From Byssochlamys sp. IMV 00236 (taxonomy: Eukaryota > Ascomycota > Eurotiomycetes > Eurotiales > Thermoascaceae): 17,589 nucleotides of DNA. How positions within the stretch are numbered: position 1 is the stretch's first letter; every line of letters starts with the position of its first letter. This document shows, piece after piece, positions 8,391 to 17,037 of the stretch. The notes beneath the pieces were generated by a model that saw nothing but the letters and a program-made list of their open reading frames with translations, was not told the origin of the DNA and did no database searches. The stretch is from contig MSJH02000729.1 in assembly GCA_001931875.2 (NCBI GenBank), positions 1 to 17,589 of the forward strand, read 5' to 3'. Both the position numbers and the translations under genes were made by a program.

Positions 8391-9553
8391 TGTGTCTTGT
8401 CACGTCTGAATAGATTGTATTCATCTATTTTTTGACCCAACTCTATCTGATGTTCAGTTTGTTGGCCCATCAAGTTGATCACTTCATTATCACACCACAA
8501 GATCAGTTCAGATAGTTTATGACGAACATCCCAAAGGTATTTTTGCATAGGAGAATAATAAGCTCCTGTATTATCCTTTTCGTTTTTATATCTATTTTTG
8601 GTTTAATAAGTTTGATCATTATATGGTATGGACTTACTCTTGAGGTGATTGCAAAGTGGGTAGTTGAGGATAAAGCTGACGAGCTTGTAAAAGGCATTCA
8701 TAGGCGGCATCTGGGAAATACACTTTACCCTGTCCCATCATTGATTCTTTCATATTGTTTGCTTTCAATTCAAGAATGGCTTCCAATATTGAACTATCCG
8801 CCTCCTTTAGCAATTCTTTTACCTTTTCCAATTTCTTTAAATTGCTTGCTTTCTAAGTATTTTTACATTGTTAGTTCAGAGCAGATAACTCTAGGACACA
8901 CTGTCTATTTTACCTCTTCATATCTTTGTTTGCAGTCCTCAATGGCTTGTTTCAGTGGCTCTGAGTCAGGATGATCTTTTTTCTATAAAAGCATAAGCAA
9001 AACAAAAGTGTAGTATATAAAAGACTGCATACATCATCCAATAACTCGGTCACCTCTTGACGATAGACTTCCAGCGTCCTGTGATCTACAGAATATTTTT
9101 CATTTCTTGTCTCAATCTCTTGGATTTTTTCTTCTTCGGTTTGAACTTTCTCTTCTGCTTCTTTCAAGAGTTCCTTTGCCTTTTGGATGCCTTTATGCGC
9201 ACGATCCTTGTCTTCTCGTAAAGAACACTTTTATAGTAGACATTTTATCATCTTGATTCCATGTGTATGATTTAAACTTACTGTGATTGTAGAAATGGCC
9301 CATTGAAGTGACCAAGAGTTTAAGTTCTTCCACTCGGTTTCCCACATGGTTCTACATAAACAAACGTTCATCTATTGCTCTTTTCTTTAAAACTATATTT
9401 TACATACACTTTGGCAGCAGCCTCTTGAAACTCAAGATCGATTGGATCTTTAGCCATTCTAATCTTTTTGATAGCCAACAGATTTTCAAGATAAGGCCTT
9501 TCTACATGAGAAAGACCAGAGATAGCGTCAACAAGTTCGTCAATTCGGGACAT
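8387..9553 (-). CDS. Conserved-looking coiled-coil protein of unknown function
   Basis: Six exons on the minus strand: 9553-9404, 9351-9282, 9214-9033, 8982-8914, 8852-8638 and 8591-8387, 296 residues, all phases consistent. It starts MSRIDELVDAISGLSHVERP. Heptad-rich, highly charged helices occupy roughly residues 30-200 (for example LLKEAEEKVQTEEEKIQEIE and KKLEKVKELLKEADSS), followed by a less charged segment VYFPDAAYECLLQARQLYPQ and a C-terminal helix ending RRDKTH. There is no membrane segment or signal peptide. I do not recognise the family; a cytoskeletal, kinetochore or vesicle-tether subunit would fit the architecture but that is speculation. Exon 1 could also end at 9410, removing Val-Tyr. 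Exon 3 has tandem acceptors (GAGAAG), so Lys-Asp or Asn may vary. A GGCGGGAA element lies about 65 bp upstream of the ATG. The stop overlaps the WDR91 stop. Confidence 0.84.
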
Positions 9554-10130
9554 GTAAAATAGAAGAAAAAGAAAGATGAAATTAGGTGTGTGACAGATGT
9601 AGGCTATTTTTTTTTTGGGCGGGAATATTATGGGAACAAATGGAACAAATCAATGCTCTTGCCTATTGTTTCACAATGATAGCTTCATGCACAGACATAC
9701 CGCGTACGCCTCAAGAGAGAAAAAGAGACACAGCTGGGAAACTGTTCCCAGAATCTCCCCTTTATCGAGAATGCAATAGGATGGTATCTTATGTAATCAA
9801 TACTTACTTCCTTTTTTATATAAACGAATTTCAATACGTTTCTAAGATATAATTTGGACATCTTCTTTAGATCAGAAAAATAAAGCGATAGATACCAGTG
9901 TAAACAATGTGCCTCTCTCTGCTTTGAAGCGAAAATGTGTGCAGGATGCTTTTCTTTATAGAAATGGGCTATTTGTTTTATTTTTTGTTAAATTTTAGTG
10001 CAGTCAACATTGGCCAATGAGAGGCTGTCGGTAATTGAATCAGACTAGAAGCAAACGCAAAAAGGAGGATTGAGCTCATCTAATCTCTCTCTCTTCTCTT
10101 TTACATCCATCCATCCATCCGTTAACATCC
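9554..10130. promoter_or_regulatory. Divergent promoter region between the coiled-coil gene and eL8
   Basis: This 577-nt region has no convincing coding exon. Notable sites: TTTTGGGCGGGAA at 9613-9625, close to an E2F-type half site, near the coiled-coil gene; ATTGGCCAAT at 10009-10018, two overlapping CCAAT boxes in a perfect palindrome, about 115 bp before the eL8 ATG; and a CT-rich tract with CATC repeats (10081-10121) just before that ATG, as expected for a pyrimidine-rich ribosomal-protein gene start. Confidence 0.5.
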
Positions 10131-11151
10131 ATGGTAAGTTTGTGTTTTTTTTATCAGCGATAAACATGCACTTTATATTATACATCCACGACACATCCTC
10201 TTGTTAAAAGAGATGAGTTGATTTGTATAAAAAGGCTGAATTGATACTTGCGCTATATGTGTCAGTATCAATTGCTAGGGTGTAGTTTTATCAGAGTTGT
10301 GAATTTTCTAAAAGAAATTTGAATCTGATCAAACTCTTATCACTCAATGACAGCCTGCTACCAAGAAGTCTACTGGAAAGAAAGTTGCCCCTGCTCCTTA
10401 TCCCATTAAGGGCAAGCAAACTACCAAAGCTACTGCCAACCCCTTGATTGAAAAGACTCCCAAGAACTTTGGTATTGGTCAAGATGTTCAACCCAAGCGT
10501 GATGTTACCCGTTTCGTCAAGTGGCCCCACTATGTTCGTCTTCAACGTCAAAAGAAGATCTTGTACCAACGTCTCAAGGTTCCTCCTGCTCTCAACCAAT
10601 TCACTCAAGTCTTGGACAAGAACACTGCTACTCAACTCTTCAAGTTGTTGCACAAGTACAGACCTGAAAGCAAGCAAGAAAAGCGCGAACGTCTTCGTGC
10701 TATTGCTGCTGCCAAGGCTGAAAAGAAGGAAGTTCCCAAGACTGACAAGCCTCTCGTTGTCAAGTACGGTATCAACCACATCACTGCCTTGATTGAAAAC
10801 AAGAAGGCTCAATTGGTTGTTATTGCTGACGATGTTGACCCTATTGAATTGGTTCTCTGGCTTCCTGCCCTTTGCCGTAAGATGGGTGTTCCTTACTGTA
10901 TTGTCAAGGGCAAGGCTCGTCTCGGTACTCTTGTCCACAAGAAGACTGCTACTGCCGTTGCCTTGACTGAAGTCTCTGATGCTGATAAGGCTGAATTGGC
11001 TACTGTCGTCTCTGCCGTCAAGTCCAACTTCACTGACAAGTGGGAAGAAACCCGTCGTCACTGGGGTGGTGGTGTTATGGGCCCCAAGTCCAACGCCAAG
11101 ATGGCTAAGCGTGCTGCTCTTGCTGCCAAGGAAATTGCTGCTCGTCAATAA
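10131..11151 (+). CDS. RPL8: 60S ribosomal protein eL8 (RPL8/L7a)
   Basis: Two exons: the ATG alone (10131-10133), then a 220-nt intron (10134-10353, GTAAGT to GACAG) and exon 10354-11151, 266 residues, the size of human L7a. The protein begins [11 protein letters not shown] and contains [31 protein letters not shown], the L7Ae-type core [19 protein letters not shown] with [19 protein letters not shown], and [13 protein letters not shown] near the end. It is a core component of the large ribosomal subunit, assembled in the nucleolus. Codon use is strongly biased (AAG, CGT, GCT, GTT/GTC), unlike the neighbours, as expected for very high expression. That bias leaves a long stop-free antisense frame which is not a gene. 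The single-codon first exon is a common layout for fungal and animal ribosomal-protein genes. Confidence 0.97.
10239..10273 (+). other. Perfect 10-bp stem-loop inside the eL8 intron
   Basis: AATTGATACT (10239-10248) and AGTATCAATT (10264-10273) are perfect inverted repeats around a 15-nt loop. A CTGA (10236-10239) touches the left arm, and a GAGATGA (10210-10216), one mismatch from a C box, lies 26 nt before it. Ribosomal-protein introns often host snoRNAs, and the human L7a gene hosts several box C/D ones, so an intronic small RNA is possible but not shown. Confidence 0.45.
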
Positions 11152-11160
11152 GTTCGTTTT

Positions 11161-11199
11161 AATAAAAGCATTTATTCATATTTGTATATATATAATAAA
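11161..11199 (+). terminator. Poly(A) signals after eL8
   Basis: AATAAA at 11161-11166 and again at 11194-11199, with a TATATA stretch between, directly follow the eL8 stop. The remaining 190 nt up to the NIC96 ATG hold no gene and must contain that gene's promoter. Confidence 0.6.
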
Positions 11200-11386
11200 G
11201 TCCCCACTTCATACCCAAAAAAAGAAATACTTTATACCTTGTGAAGGTGTTACTTGACTAAACAAAACGCTGTGTATTATACAAGGTTAGAATAACTTGT
11301 GCAGAGAATGGGCAAAATTTTTTTGAATGCCCGAAATAAATAAACGCGTAGAGTTGTGTGCTTGTTGAATTTCTTTCAAACGACAC

Positions 11387-13468
11387 ATGTCTTTGAAAAC
11401 ATTTGAAAAGCTTTTACATAAATCACAAAACTTGATACAAAATACGGGAAAGAATGAAGTGTCTTCACTTGAACTTGACTTGAATCAGCTTGTTGATGAA
11501 TCTAATCTACTTTATTCAAAGTTCAGTCAACAACAATCACTTGATCCAACAGCGTAAAAATAAAGATTGGGAGAAAATAATTGCGTGTTTGATTCTAATA
11601 ATCAATATAGTCAATACTTTTTAGCTCAGGGTGGTGTTAATGTTCGAGAGATTGATGACAACTTGCGAAAGATAGAATCAGTGACTTTATTCAAACCTTC
11701 AGAAATAATAAAAAGCACGGATATTGAGGTATAATGGTACACTCTATCACAACACGAAAAAGAGACCATCACTCACTTCTTATTAGTCTTATTTACGGCA
11801 AAAGCATGAAAAGATCACAAAAGAGACAATAAGGGAAGCAAGGGAAAAGGTAACAATAGATATGACTACAATCTAAAGAAATATAATAAATTTGTTATAT
11901 ATTAGCTGACAAAAGAGATGAAAGAGTATCTAAGCAACGCATCCGATAAGAAGACTCAACAAAAAGCAACAACACTAAATCATCAAACCAAAATCACAGT
12001 TCCTGAAGACAAAATTGTGTCCTATGCAACTGTTATACGAGACCTAAACCAAAGCCGAATGTTGTCAGAGCCATTCCCTCTGATTGAAAAGCTGAGACAG
12101 TTGAAGAAGCATACAGATTTGGCAAAGGTAAAATAAGATTTATATTTAAAGCAAGGGTTCTAATAGAGCATGAAATAGGCACAAAGAAGATGCGTTGACG
12201 ATGCATGGGATATACTCTGTTATTTCACCGCCAACAACTTTCAAGGTATATTCAATAAAGCCATACACCCTAAACCATCCGAAATCTATGGCATGACTCA
12301 GCATTTAGTTCAAGCTGCCAAAAGCTGGTTAGAGCAAAGGTAAGAATAAAGACAGGATGACACTCTGGCTGATCTTCGATATTAGATATCTTCAAGGCAT
12401 TGATGATGTATTGATCAAGTATGCAACACAGGTTAAAGTGGGCGGTATACCTTCCCAAAGTCGTCGTCTTCTTGCCTATATCCAGTTCATGTACAAGAAT
12501 GCTAGTAACAATTGGACTGAGCCAAATCTTGAATTACAAAGCGATATGCCTATTTGGCTCTATTTGTATCTCTTGATGAGAATTGGACGTGAAGACATTG
12601 CTCTTGAATTTGTTGAAAACAAGCAAGATTTGTTTTATTTATCACCCAACTTTCCTTCTTATCTCAAGGAATATCTTTCATCTCCAAGTAGGCTGTAAGT
12701 TTTTTCTTTATACAAAACAAAGAAAGAGAGAGAGAGGTACTGAATGATATAAACTAGTTTATCTGATGACAACCAAAAGACGATTCTATCAGAGTATCAA
12801 CAGATGGAATATGGCATTGAAAAGTATGATCCTTATAAAAAATTACTTTACAAGATCATTGGTCGATGTGAAATGGATAAACCTATTCAAATGAAAACAA
12901 AGGAAGACTATCTCTGGTTACATCTCTCTTTTATTCGTGAACGGCCCTTTAGAGAATTATATACTCATGAACAATACAGACTACGCGATCTGCAAGAATC
13001 ACTAAATGCAAAAGGGCCATCTTATTTTGATCCTGAAAGGTTGAATCCTTGGAGCTATTTCACCATTCTTTTATTATCTTTGCAGTTTGAAAGGGTAAGT
13101 TTGATCAAAATAACAAGATAATCTTTATAAATCAAAAAACAAATAGGCTGTTGGCTTTTTGTACGAATATGAAGCATTTAGATTTGAAGCTGTTCACTTT
13201 GCTATAGTATTTGCGTACTATGGCTTTCTTCAATACTCAAGGAAGCAAAATCCAAGTGTTGGTGATATAGGTAACATAAATTGCACTTATATGTCTTTTG
13301 TGTTCTAAAAGCTTGTTTATAATATTAGTATACATTAGTTTGGATGGGAGCGCGACTATAGACTTTGAAAAGCTAATTAGAAAGTTCCTTGGAACGTATG
13401 TTGCTGATGAACTAACACCAATAATTGATCAGTACATGAAATTGCTCACCATTTACCCCACACTCTAA
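11387..13468 (+). CDS. NIC96: Nucleoporin NIC96/NUP93, C-terminally truncated
   Basis: Nine exons: 11387-11553, 11611-11728, 11787-11849, 11906-12127, 12179-12339, 12386-12694, 12758-13094, 13147-13270 and 13329-13468, 546 residues. The N-terminal coiled-coil part has FLAQGGVNVREIDDNLRKIE and a YLRQKHEKI block; the alpha-solenoid Nic96 domain follows, with WDILCYFTANNF, GGIPSQSRRLLAYIQFMYKN, MPIWLYLYLLMRIG, KTKEDYLWLHLSFIRE and FEAVHFAIVFAYYG. NIC96 is a scaffold of the inner ring of the nuclear pore that also binds the Nsp1 complex. Family members are usually about 800 residues; here the frame meets TAA after IIDQYMKLLTIYPTL, and no continuation of the solenoid is found downstream, where the sequence turns into decayed and accessory DNA. 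The C-terminal third therefore seems lost. Exon phases are otherwise intact. A missed distant exon is the main alternative. Confidence 0.9.
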
Positions 13469-13846
13469 ACCTTTTTTTTTTAATAAGACTAATTTGAACA
13501 AAGGACAATATCTTTTCTTTGTTTCTTTCATGAGTTATCTATCTTGATGATTTTCTGAAAGCAATCCAAGAGTAGCTTGAAAGTGTTATAAGAGAGGGAG
13601 TCAATTATGTAATAAGTCAGCATCTTACAGTCATTGATGTGCCCTATTCAAGAAAGTGTTAAAGCATTCTAAACAAAGGTCAAGTTCAAATGGATAAAAT
13701 ACCTATTGTGAAATGGCAACCCAAAACAAATCCTGATATTGCAATTGAGTATATATAAGCAGCATATTAAGTCATTGAATCTAATAAACAATTCAACCTT
13801 TGTGTCTTTAATTTAAACTTTATCATCACTATTATTATTATTATTA
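13469..13846. other. Boundary region after NIC96
   Basis: It starts with a T10 run and stop codons in all plus frames. Apart from the decayed coding scraps annotated within it, it holds only a TTA-repeat patch at 13828-13848. No NIC96-like C-terminal block was found in any plus frame. Confidence 0.4.
13533..13758 (+). pseudogene. Decayed coding scrap, unidentified
   Basis: One frame reads VIYLDDFLKAIQE, a stop at 13572-13574, then LESVIREGVNYVISQHLTVI and DVPYSRK to a stop at 13661. An adjacent frame continues VLKHSKQ, and a short ATG frame at 13690-13758 gives MDKIPIVKWQPKTNPDIAIE. The segments look protein-like and successive but are split by stops and frame changes, as in an old pseudogene. 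I do not recognise the parent family. It may mark the left part of the accessory segment. Confidence 0.3.
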
Positions 13847-14119
13847 TCAATAAGTCAGCGAAAAGCCTGTTTTGCCATATTGATTAATAAAATTTTTTAT
13901 AGTTTTTCCATTTTGTTTTTTGACGCTATCATAAAGACCACCGTTTACGAGATCTCTTAACTTCGTATTTTTATCATTAGTACTCTCAAGGTCAAAGATG
14001 GTGATATCAATAGGATCCAAGGTATCTCCAACGGCCTCCTCCATTATTTTCATTTTATAAAGAATAGTGGATGCGTAATTGCCTAATTGAACTGTATTAT
14101 CCTTTACAAGACACTCCAT
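13847..14119 (-). CDS. Hypothetical protein, 90 residues
   Basis: From the first ATG at 14119 the minus strand encodes MECLVKDNTVQLGNYASTIL and further DTLDPIDITIFDLEST, ending INQYGKTGFSLTY at 13847. The frame is open upstream to about 14194 without another ATG, so an upstream exon is possible. Composition is protein-like (mixed hydrophobic and acidic). There is no signal peptide, membrane segment or known motif. It is divergent from the ORF at 14386. Unknown function; possibly part of the mobile segment. Confidence 0.4.
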   Translation of the reverse strand: MECLVKDNTVQLGNYASTILYKMKIMEEAVGDTLDPIDITIFDLESTNDKNTKLRDLVNGGLYDSVKKQNGKTIKNFINQYGKTGFSLTY

Positions 14120-14248
14120 ATCTGCGACTGTTGCTACCGTCTTTGACAAATTCGAGATTGAAAAATGGAATGATTTAGATAAGCTTGTAGCAATTCATAA
14201 CAAACAAAATTTATCAAAAACAATGCTGTAGCAGGTTTTGCATGCAAA

Positions 14249-14389
14249 ATGACGGACTATTTGCAGAGTCGTGAAGGAGAGGCAGCATATTGTAAAATAT
14301 GGAATGATCCTGAGATTTCCCCGCCTTCAAGAAGGCACGGATCAACTCGACCAACGAATGAGAAAAAAAAATTCGCTACGTTACGATGA
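14249..14389 (+). pseudogene. Possible frameshifted 5' end of the following gene
   Basis: ATG at 14249 opens a 46-codon frame, MTDYLQSREGEAAYCKIWND then PEISPPSRRHGS, which reaches a run of nine A (14363-14371) and ends at 14389, overlapping the ATG at 14386 in another frame. A one-base change in the A run would join it to the long frame downstream. It could be a true 5' end broken by mutation or sequencing error, or unrelated. Confidence 0.35.
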
Positions 14390-15423
14390 AAAAAGTTGAC
14401 CAAGAGCTCACTGAAGAAATCAACAGTAACGTATCCTCTATCTGTTCCGACAAAAACTTGCAACTAGAAGAAGATAAAAGAAGAATAAAATCAGTACCAA
14501 TTTTAAAGACAATATTTTTAGATGGAGAAGAGCTACATGAAAGATATACACCAAAAGATACCCTGTCGCCATTAGAAAGAAAGAAAATGACTATTGGCTT
14601 ATCGGGCATAGTGAACTTGATCGCTGAAGACAGAGAAGAGCAGTCCAGTCTATTTACGGAAGAAGAGTGGGACAAAATAAAAGCAAAGTATGCGAAGTAT
14701 AAATTGAAAATATCCACAATAAGCTCTAATCTGAAGGAGAAATGGTCCTATATTGCTGCAAATTGCCTGAACGACGGAGGATTGCGAGGTGCAAGAAAGT
14801 ATCTTGATAGGCTGTGCGCGATGAAGGAGGTTAATGACGTAGATTATAATACTTACAAGTTGCTCGTGACTGTATCAGACACTCAACAAAACCAGCAGCA
14901 CATTTTGAATCCGAAATGCCCAGAGAAACTAGTTGAAGGTTATTTTACTTATTTAATTTGTTTGGCCTTATTCCAGAAACTATCCAGTGTCAACGGCAAC
15001 GTGATTCAGCTGAAGCCAGCGGATTCAATATCTGATAATTCAACCAAAGAAAAGGAACGTGTTTACGGAGGTGATCATTCGAATCTTAAAGGCTTTAAAG
15101 TGGATATTCGTTTTATCTACACCTTCAATGATCAAGAGTTTGATCTTTGTAATTTTGAATGTTGTCTAAGCAATTTCCCAAAAGAAAAAGTACAACACGA
15201 TCGTGGGGAACTTATTCGAGAGGGAAGAATAAGCACTGCAAATTTATTTAATGCCATCAACAGTGCAGACAGTGCTCAAACATGGATCATACAAGTATCT
15301 GGTCTTCTCTACAATTGTATATGTCGGCAAAAAACGTTTGTTGTACAACAACAGTTTGAAGTCAACTTCCCGTCCTGCATCGGCCATGACGTGTTTGATG
15401 AGATAATCATTATAACAACTTAA
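14386..15423 (+). CDS. Hypothetical protein, possible PD-(D/E)XK-like fold
   Basis: A 345-residue uninterrupted frame. The N-terminal half is charged and helical (KKVDQELTEEINSN, EEEWDKIKAKYAKYK, LKEKWSYIAANCLNDGG). The C-terminal part reads GFKVDIRFIYTF, then EFDLCNFECC, HDRGELIREGRI and a beta-rich end, QQQFEVNFPS. This order (Asp in 'vDiRf', then a strand with Glu, then 'D--kLiREg') resembles a repeated protein family I recall from Mucoromycota genomes that looks like restriction-endonuclease folds; in this copy the expected E-x-K is E-C-C, so activity is doubtful. ATG 14386 is the first in frame, but an upstream frame may belong to it. It lies between the minus-strand hypothetical gene and the recombinase. 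Function unknown; the fold assignment is inference. Confidence 0.5.
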   Translation: MKKVDQELTEEINSNVSSICSDKNLQLEEDKRRIKSVPILKTIFLDGEELHERYTPKDTLSPLERKKMTIGLSGIVNLIAEDREEQSSLFTEEEWDKIKAKYAKYKLKISTISSNLKEKWSYIAANCLNDGGLRGARKYLDRLCAMKEVNDVDYNTYKLLVTVSDTQQNQQHILNPKCPEKLVEGYFTYLICLALFQKLSSVNGNVIQLKPADSISDNSTKEKERVYGGDHSNLKGFKVDIRFIYTFNDQEFDLCNFECCLSNFPKEKVQHDRGELIREGRISTANLFNAINSADSAQTWIIQVSGLLYNCICRQKTFVVQQQFEVNFPSCIGHDVFDEIIIITT

Positions 15424-15619
15424 GTATAATCTTACAGTAGAGCATACATTCTACTTTACATTTCTCTATCTCATCTGATGAGAATAGTAATAAGCATACT
15501 GACAACAATATTCACATTGACGACAGTAGTATAAATAGCAGTCATAGATTCTCTACCCCTATAAAACGCTTACGCGTCTTATTTTAACAATATTCAGCTC
15601 TTCTTAATAAAGAATCTAA
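15424..15619. other. Short non-coding gap before the recombinase
   Basis: AT-rich, with stops in all plus frames. It probably holds the 3' end of the previous gene and the unseen 5' part or promoter of the recombinase gene. Confidence 0.3.
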
Positions 15620-16693
15620 TTCGCAAGCCATCGACTTAGCTGCCTTTTTACAATAACAAAACTGAACACAACAGGCCAACTTGATGGTTTTATTAATGAC
15701 CTTGCAAAACTCTTCACCTTCCAACATGATACCGAAATACTAGCACATACTATTGAAGCAAAGCTGAAAAGAGCGCGCACAAAGAACCAGAATAAAAACA
15801 TTAGAAGAAATCACGTTCGAACACCATCCCAGTCTCCTCCTCGTCACCTGGTATCACCTGCAACAGTCGGCTGGTTCACTCCACCAAGGGGCCAAGTCAC
15901 GTACTCTATTATTCCGTAAGTAAATAAATATTTTGAAGCAAGAAGGAGGGAAGAGAAATTACCAAACAGCACGCAAGAAATCTATGATGTCAAGGTACTG
16001 ATACAAGCTACATTGTCGTGGGGATCGACTTCGGAATTGAACATGAGCAAGTTACAGCTGAAGACATTAACCCTTTTAACCATCGCGACCAGGTGGAGAC
16101 CAAGATCGGATATGGGCACATTACAGTTTAGGGATGCCAAATTCCAGATGAAAGAAGGTGTTGAAGGTGAGCCATTAGGTGTAACTTTAACAGCAAGAAA
16201 CCCAAAAGAACTACGATCCAAACAATCAAAACTAGGCGCGATTGAAAATATGGAGGCCAGTCCGGTGCACACACTTTGGACATTCTATTCATTCACCAAA
16301 AATCAGCGAAGTCATATATCGCAAGACCACACGCTTTTCTTGACGAATATGACACAAGACAACCTGAATACATGGCAATCGGTTAAGCCAGCCACAGTTG
16401 CTTCCTGGCTGAAAGGGGTTATGGATGAAGCAGGCATCGACACAGATAGGTTCACCGTCCACTCAATTCGGTCAGCTTCCAGTACCAAGGCTGTTACAAT
16501 GGGACCAGAGATCGATCAGATAAAGCTGCATGCAAACTGGAGCCCCAAGTCAAATACTTTCGAAGATTACTATTACAAGCTGCATGACCAACATAAGCGA
16601 GGACGAGAAATGGCCAACAGGCTTTTTGGTGATGTTACCGAAAACAGAACCACATCCTTTGTCTTCGTTTCGCCAACGTTACTATCAGTGTGA
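15620..16693 (+). CDS. Tyrosine recombinase (DIRS/Crypton-type), one intron, 5' end unresolved
   Basis: An open frame from 15620 to 15915 joins, by a 54-nt GT-AG intron (15916-15969), the frame 15970-16693. The first exon ends GWFTPPRGQVTYSIIP and has no ATG, so the start is missing or in an unseen exon. The second exon has the tyrosine-recombinase signature: LLTIATRWRPRSDMG (Arg box I), basic KQSKLGAI as possible beta-hairpin Lys, TVHSIRSASSTKA (HxxR at 16460-16471), LHANW (16526-16540) and TFEDYYYK with the candidate nucleophile Tyr at 16568-16576. Such enzymes cut and join DNA through a 3'-phosphotyrosine and move DIRS retrotransposons or Crypton DNA transposons. Blocks such as GVTLTARNPKE resemble DIRS-type recombinases of Mucorales. 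No reverse transcriptase is seen in the window. All catalytic residues appear kept. Confidence 0.8.
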
Positions 16694-16733
16694 ACCGCCG
16701 GTGCAAAAAATTGCCTCCTTTTTAACCCAAAAA

Positions 16734-16979
16734 ATGAGTATAACATGCGAGCAAGCTATTTGTATGTTCTTCTCTGAAGAATATAATGAAGAAAATGTAG
16801 CAAGGCTCTCGAAAAAGATTGCTGATTTTGACTCCTTTGACGTATGCTATGAGACCGATCCTAGAAGACCAGTTTTAGTATCTTTGACGCGAATTCGGAG
16901 CGATCCGTTTTTTTTCAAACGGTATACAATTAAACATTCAACTTCAAACTATGCTGAACCAGAAAAAAAAAGACTCTGA
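16734..16979 (+). CDS. Hypothetical small protein, 81 residues
   Basis: ATG 16734 begins MSITCEQAICMFFSEEYNEE, followed by DSFDVCYETDPRRPVLVSLT and ending AEPEKKRL. The frame is open upstream into the end of the recombinase gene in another frame, so the start is uncertain. It ends just after a run of nine A (16963-16971), where an indel could join it to the next frame. No known domain. The protein-like composition suggests a real or recently broken gene of the accessory segment. Confidence 0.35.
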   Translation: MSITCEQAICMFFSEEYNEENVARLSKKIADFDSFDVCYETDPRRPVLVSLTRIRSDPFFFKRYTIKHSTSNYAEPEKKRL

Positions 16980-17037
16980 ACTTAGTAAGTGTTGTATATG
17001 CTATGCATTTTATTCTACATACTGTTTTAACATCAGA

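Noticed and set aside
9586..9852. 88-codon plus-strand open frame in the coiled-coil/eL8 intergenic region
   Set aside because: Begins within the promoter sites, has no family resemblance and includes TATA-like DNA; likely chance.
10291..11148. 285-codon open frame antisense to eL8
   Set aside because: It is a shadow produced by the strong codon bias of the ribosomal protein gene; its product is low-complexity Leu/Ser/Gly-rich and matches no family.
12270..12458. Minus-strand open frame over NIC96 exons 5-6
   Set aside because: Shadow of conserved nucleoporin exons.
15616..15801. Minus-strand hydrophobic open frame over recombinase exon 1
   Set aside because: The plus strand has a better supported frame that splices in phase to the recombinase core.
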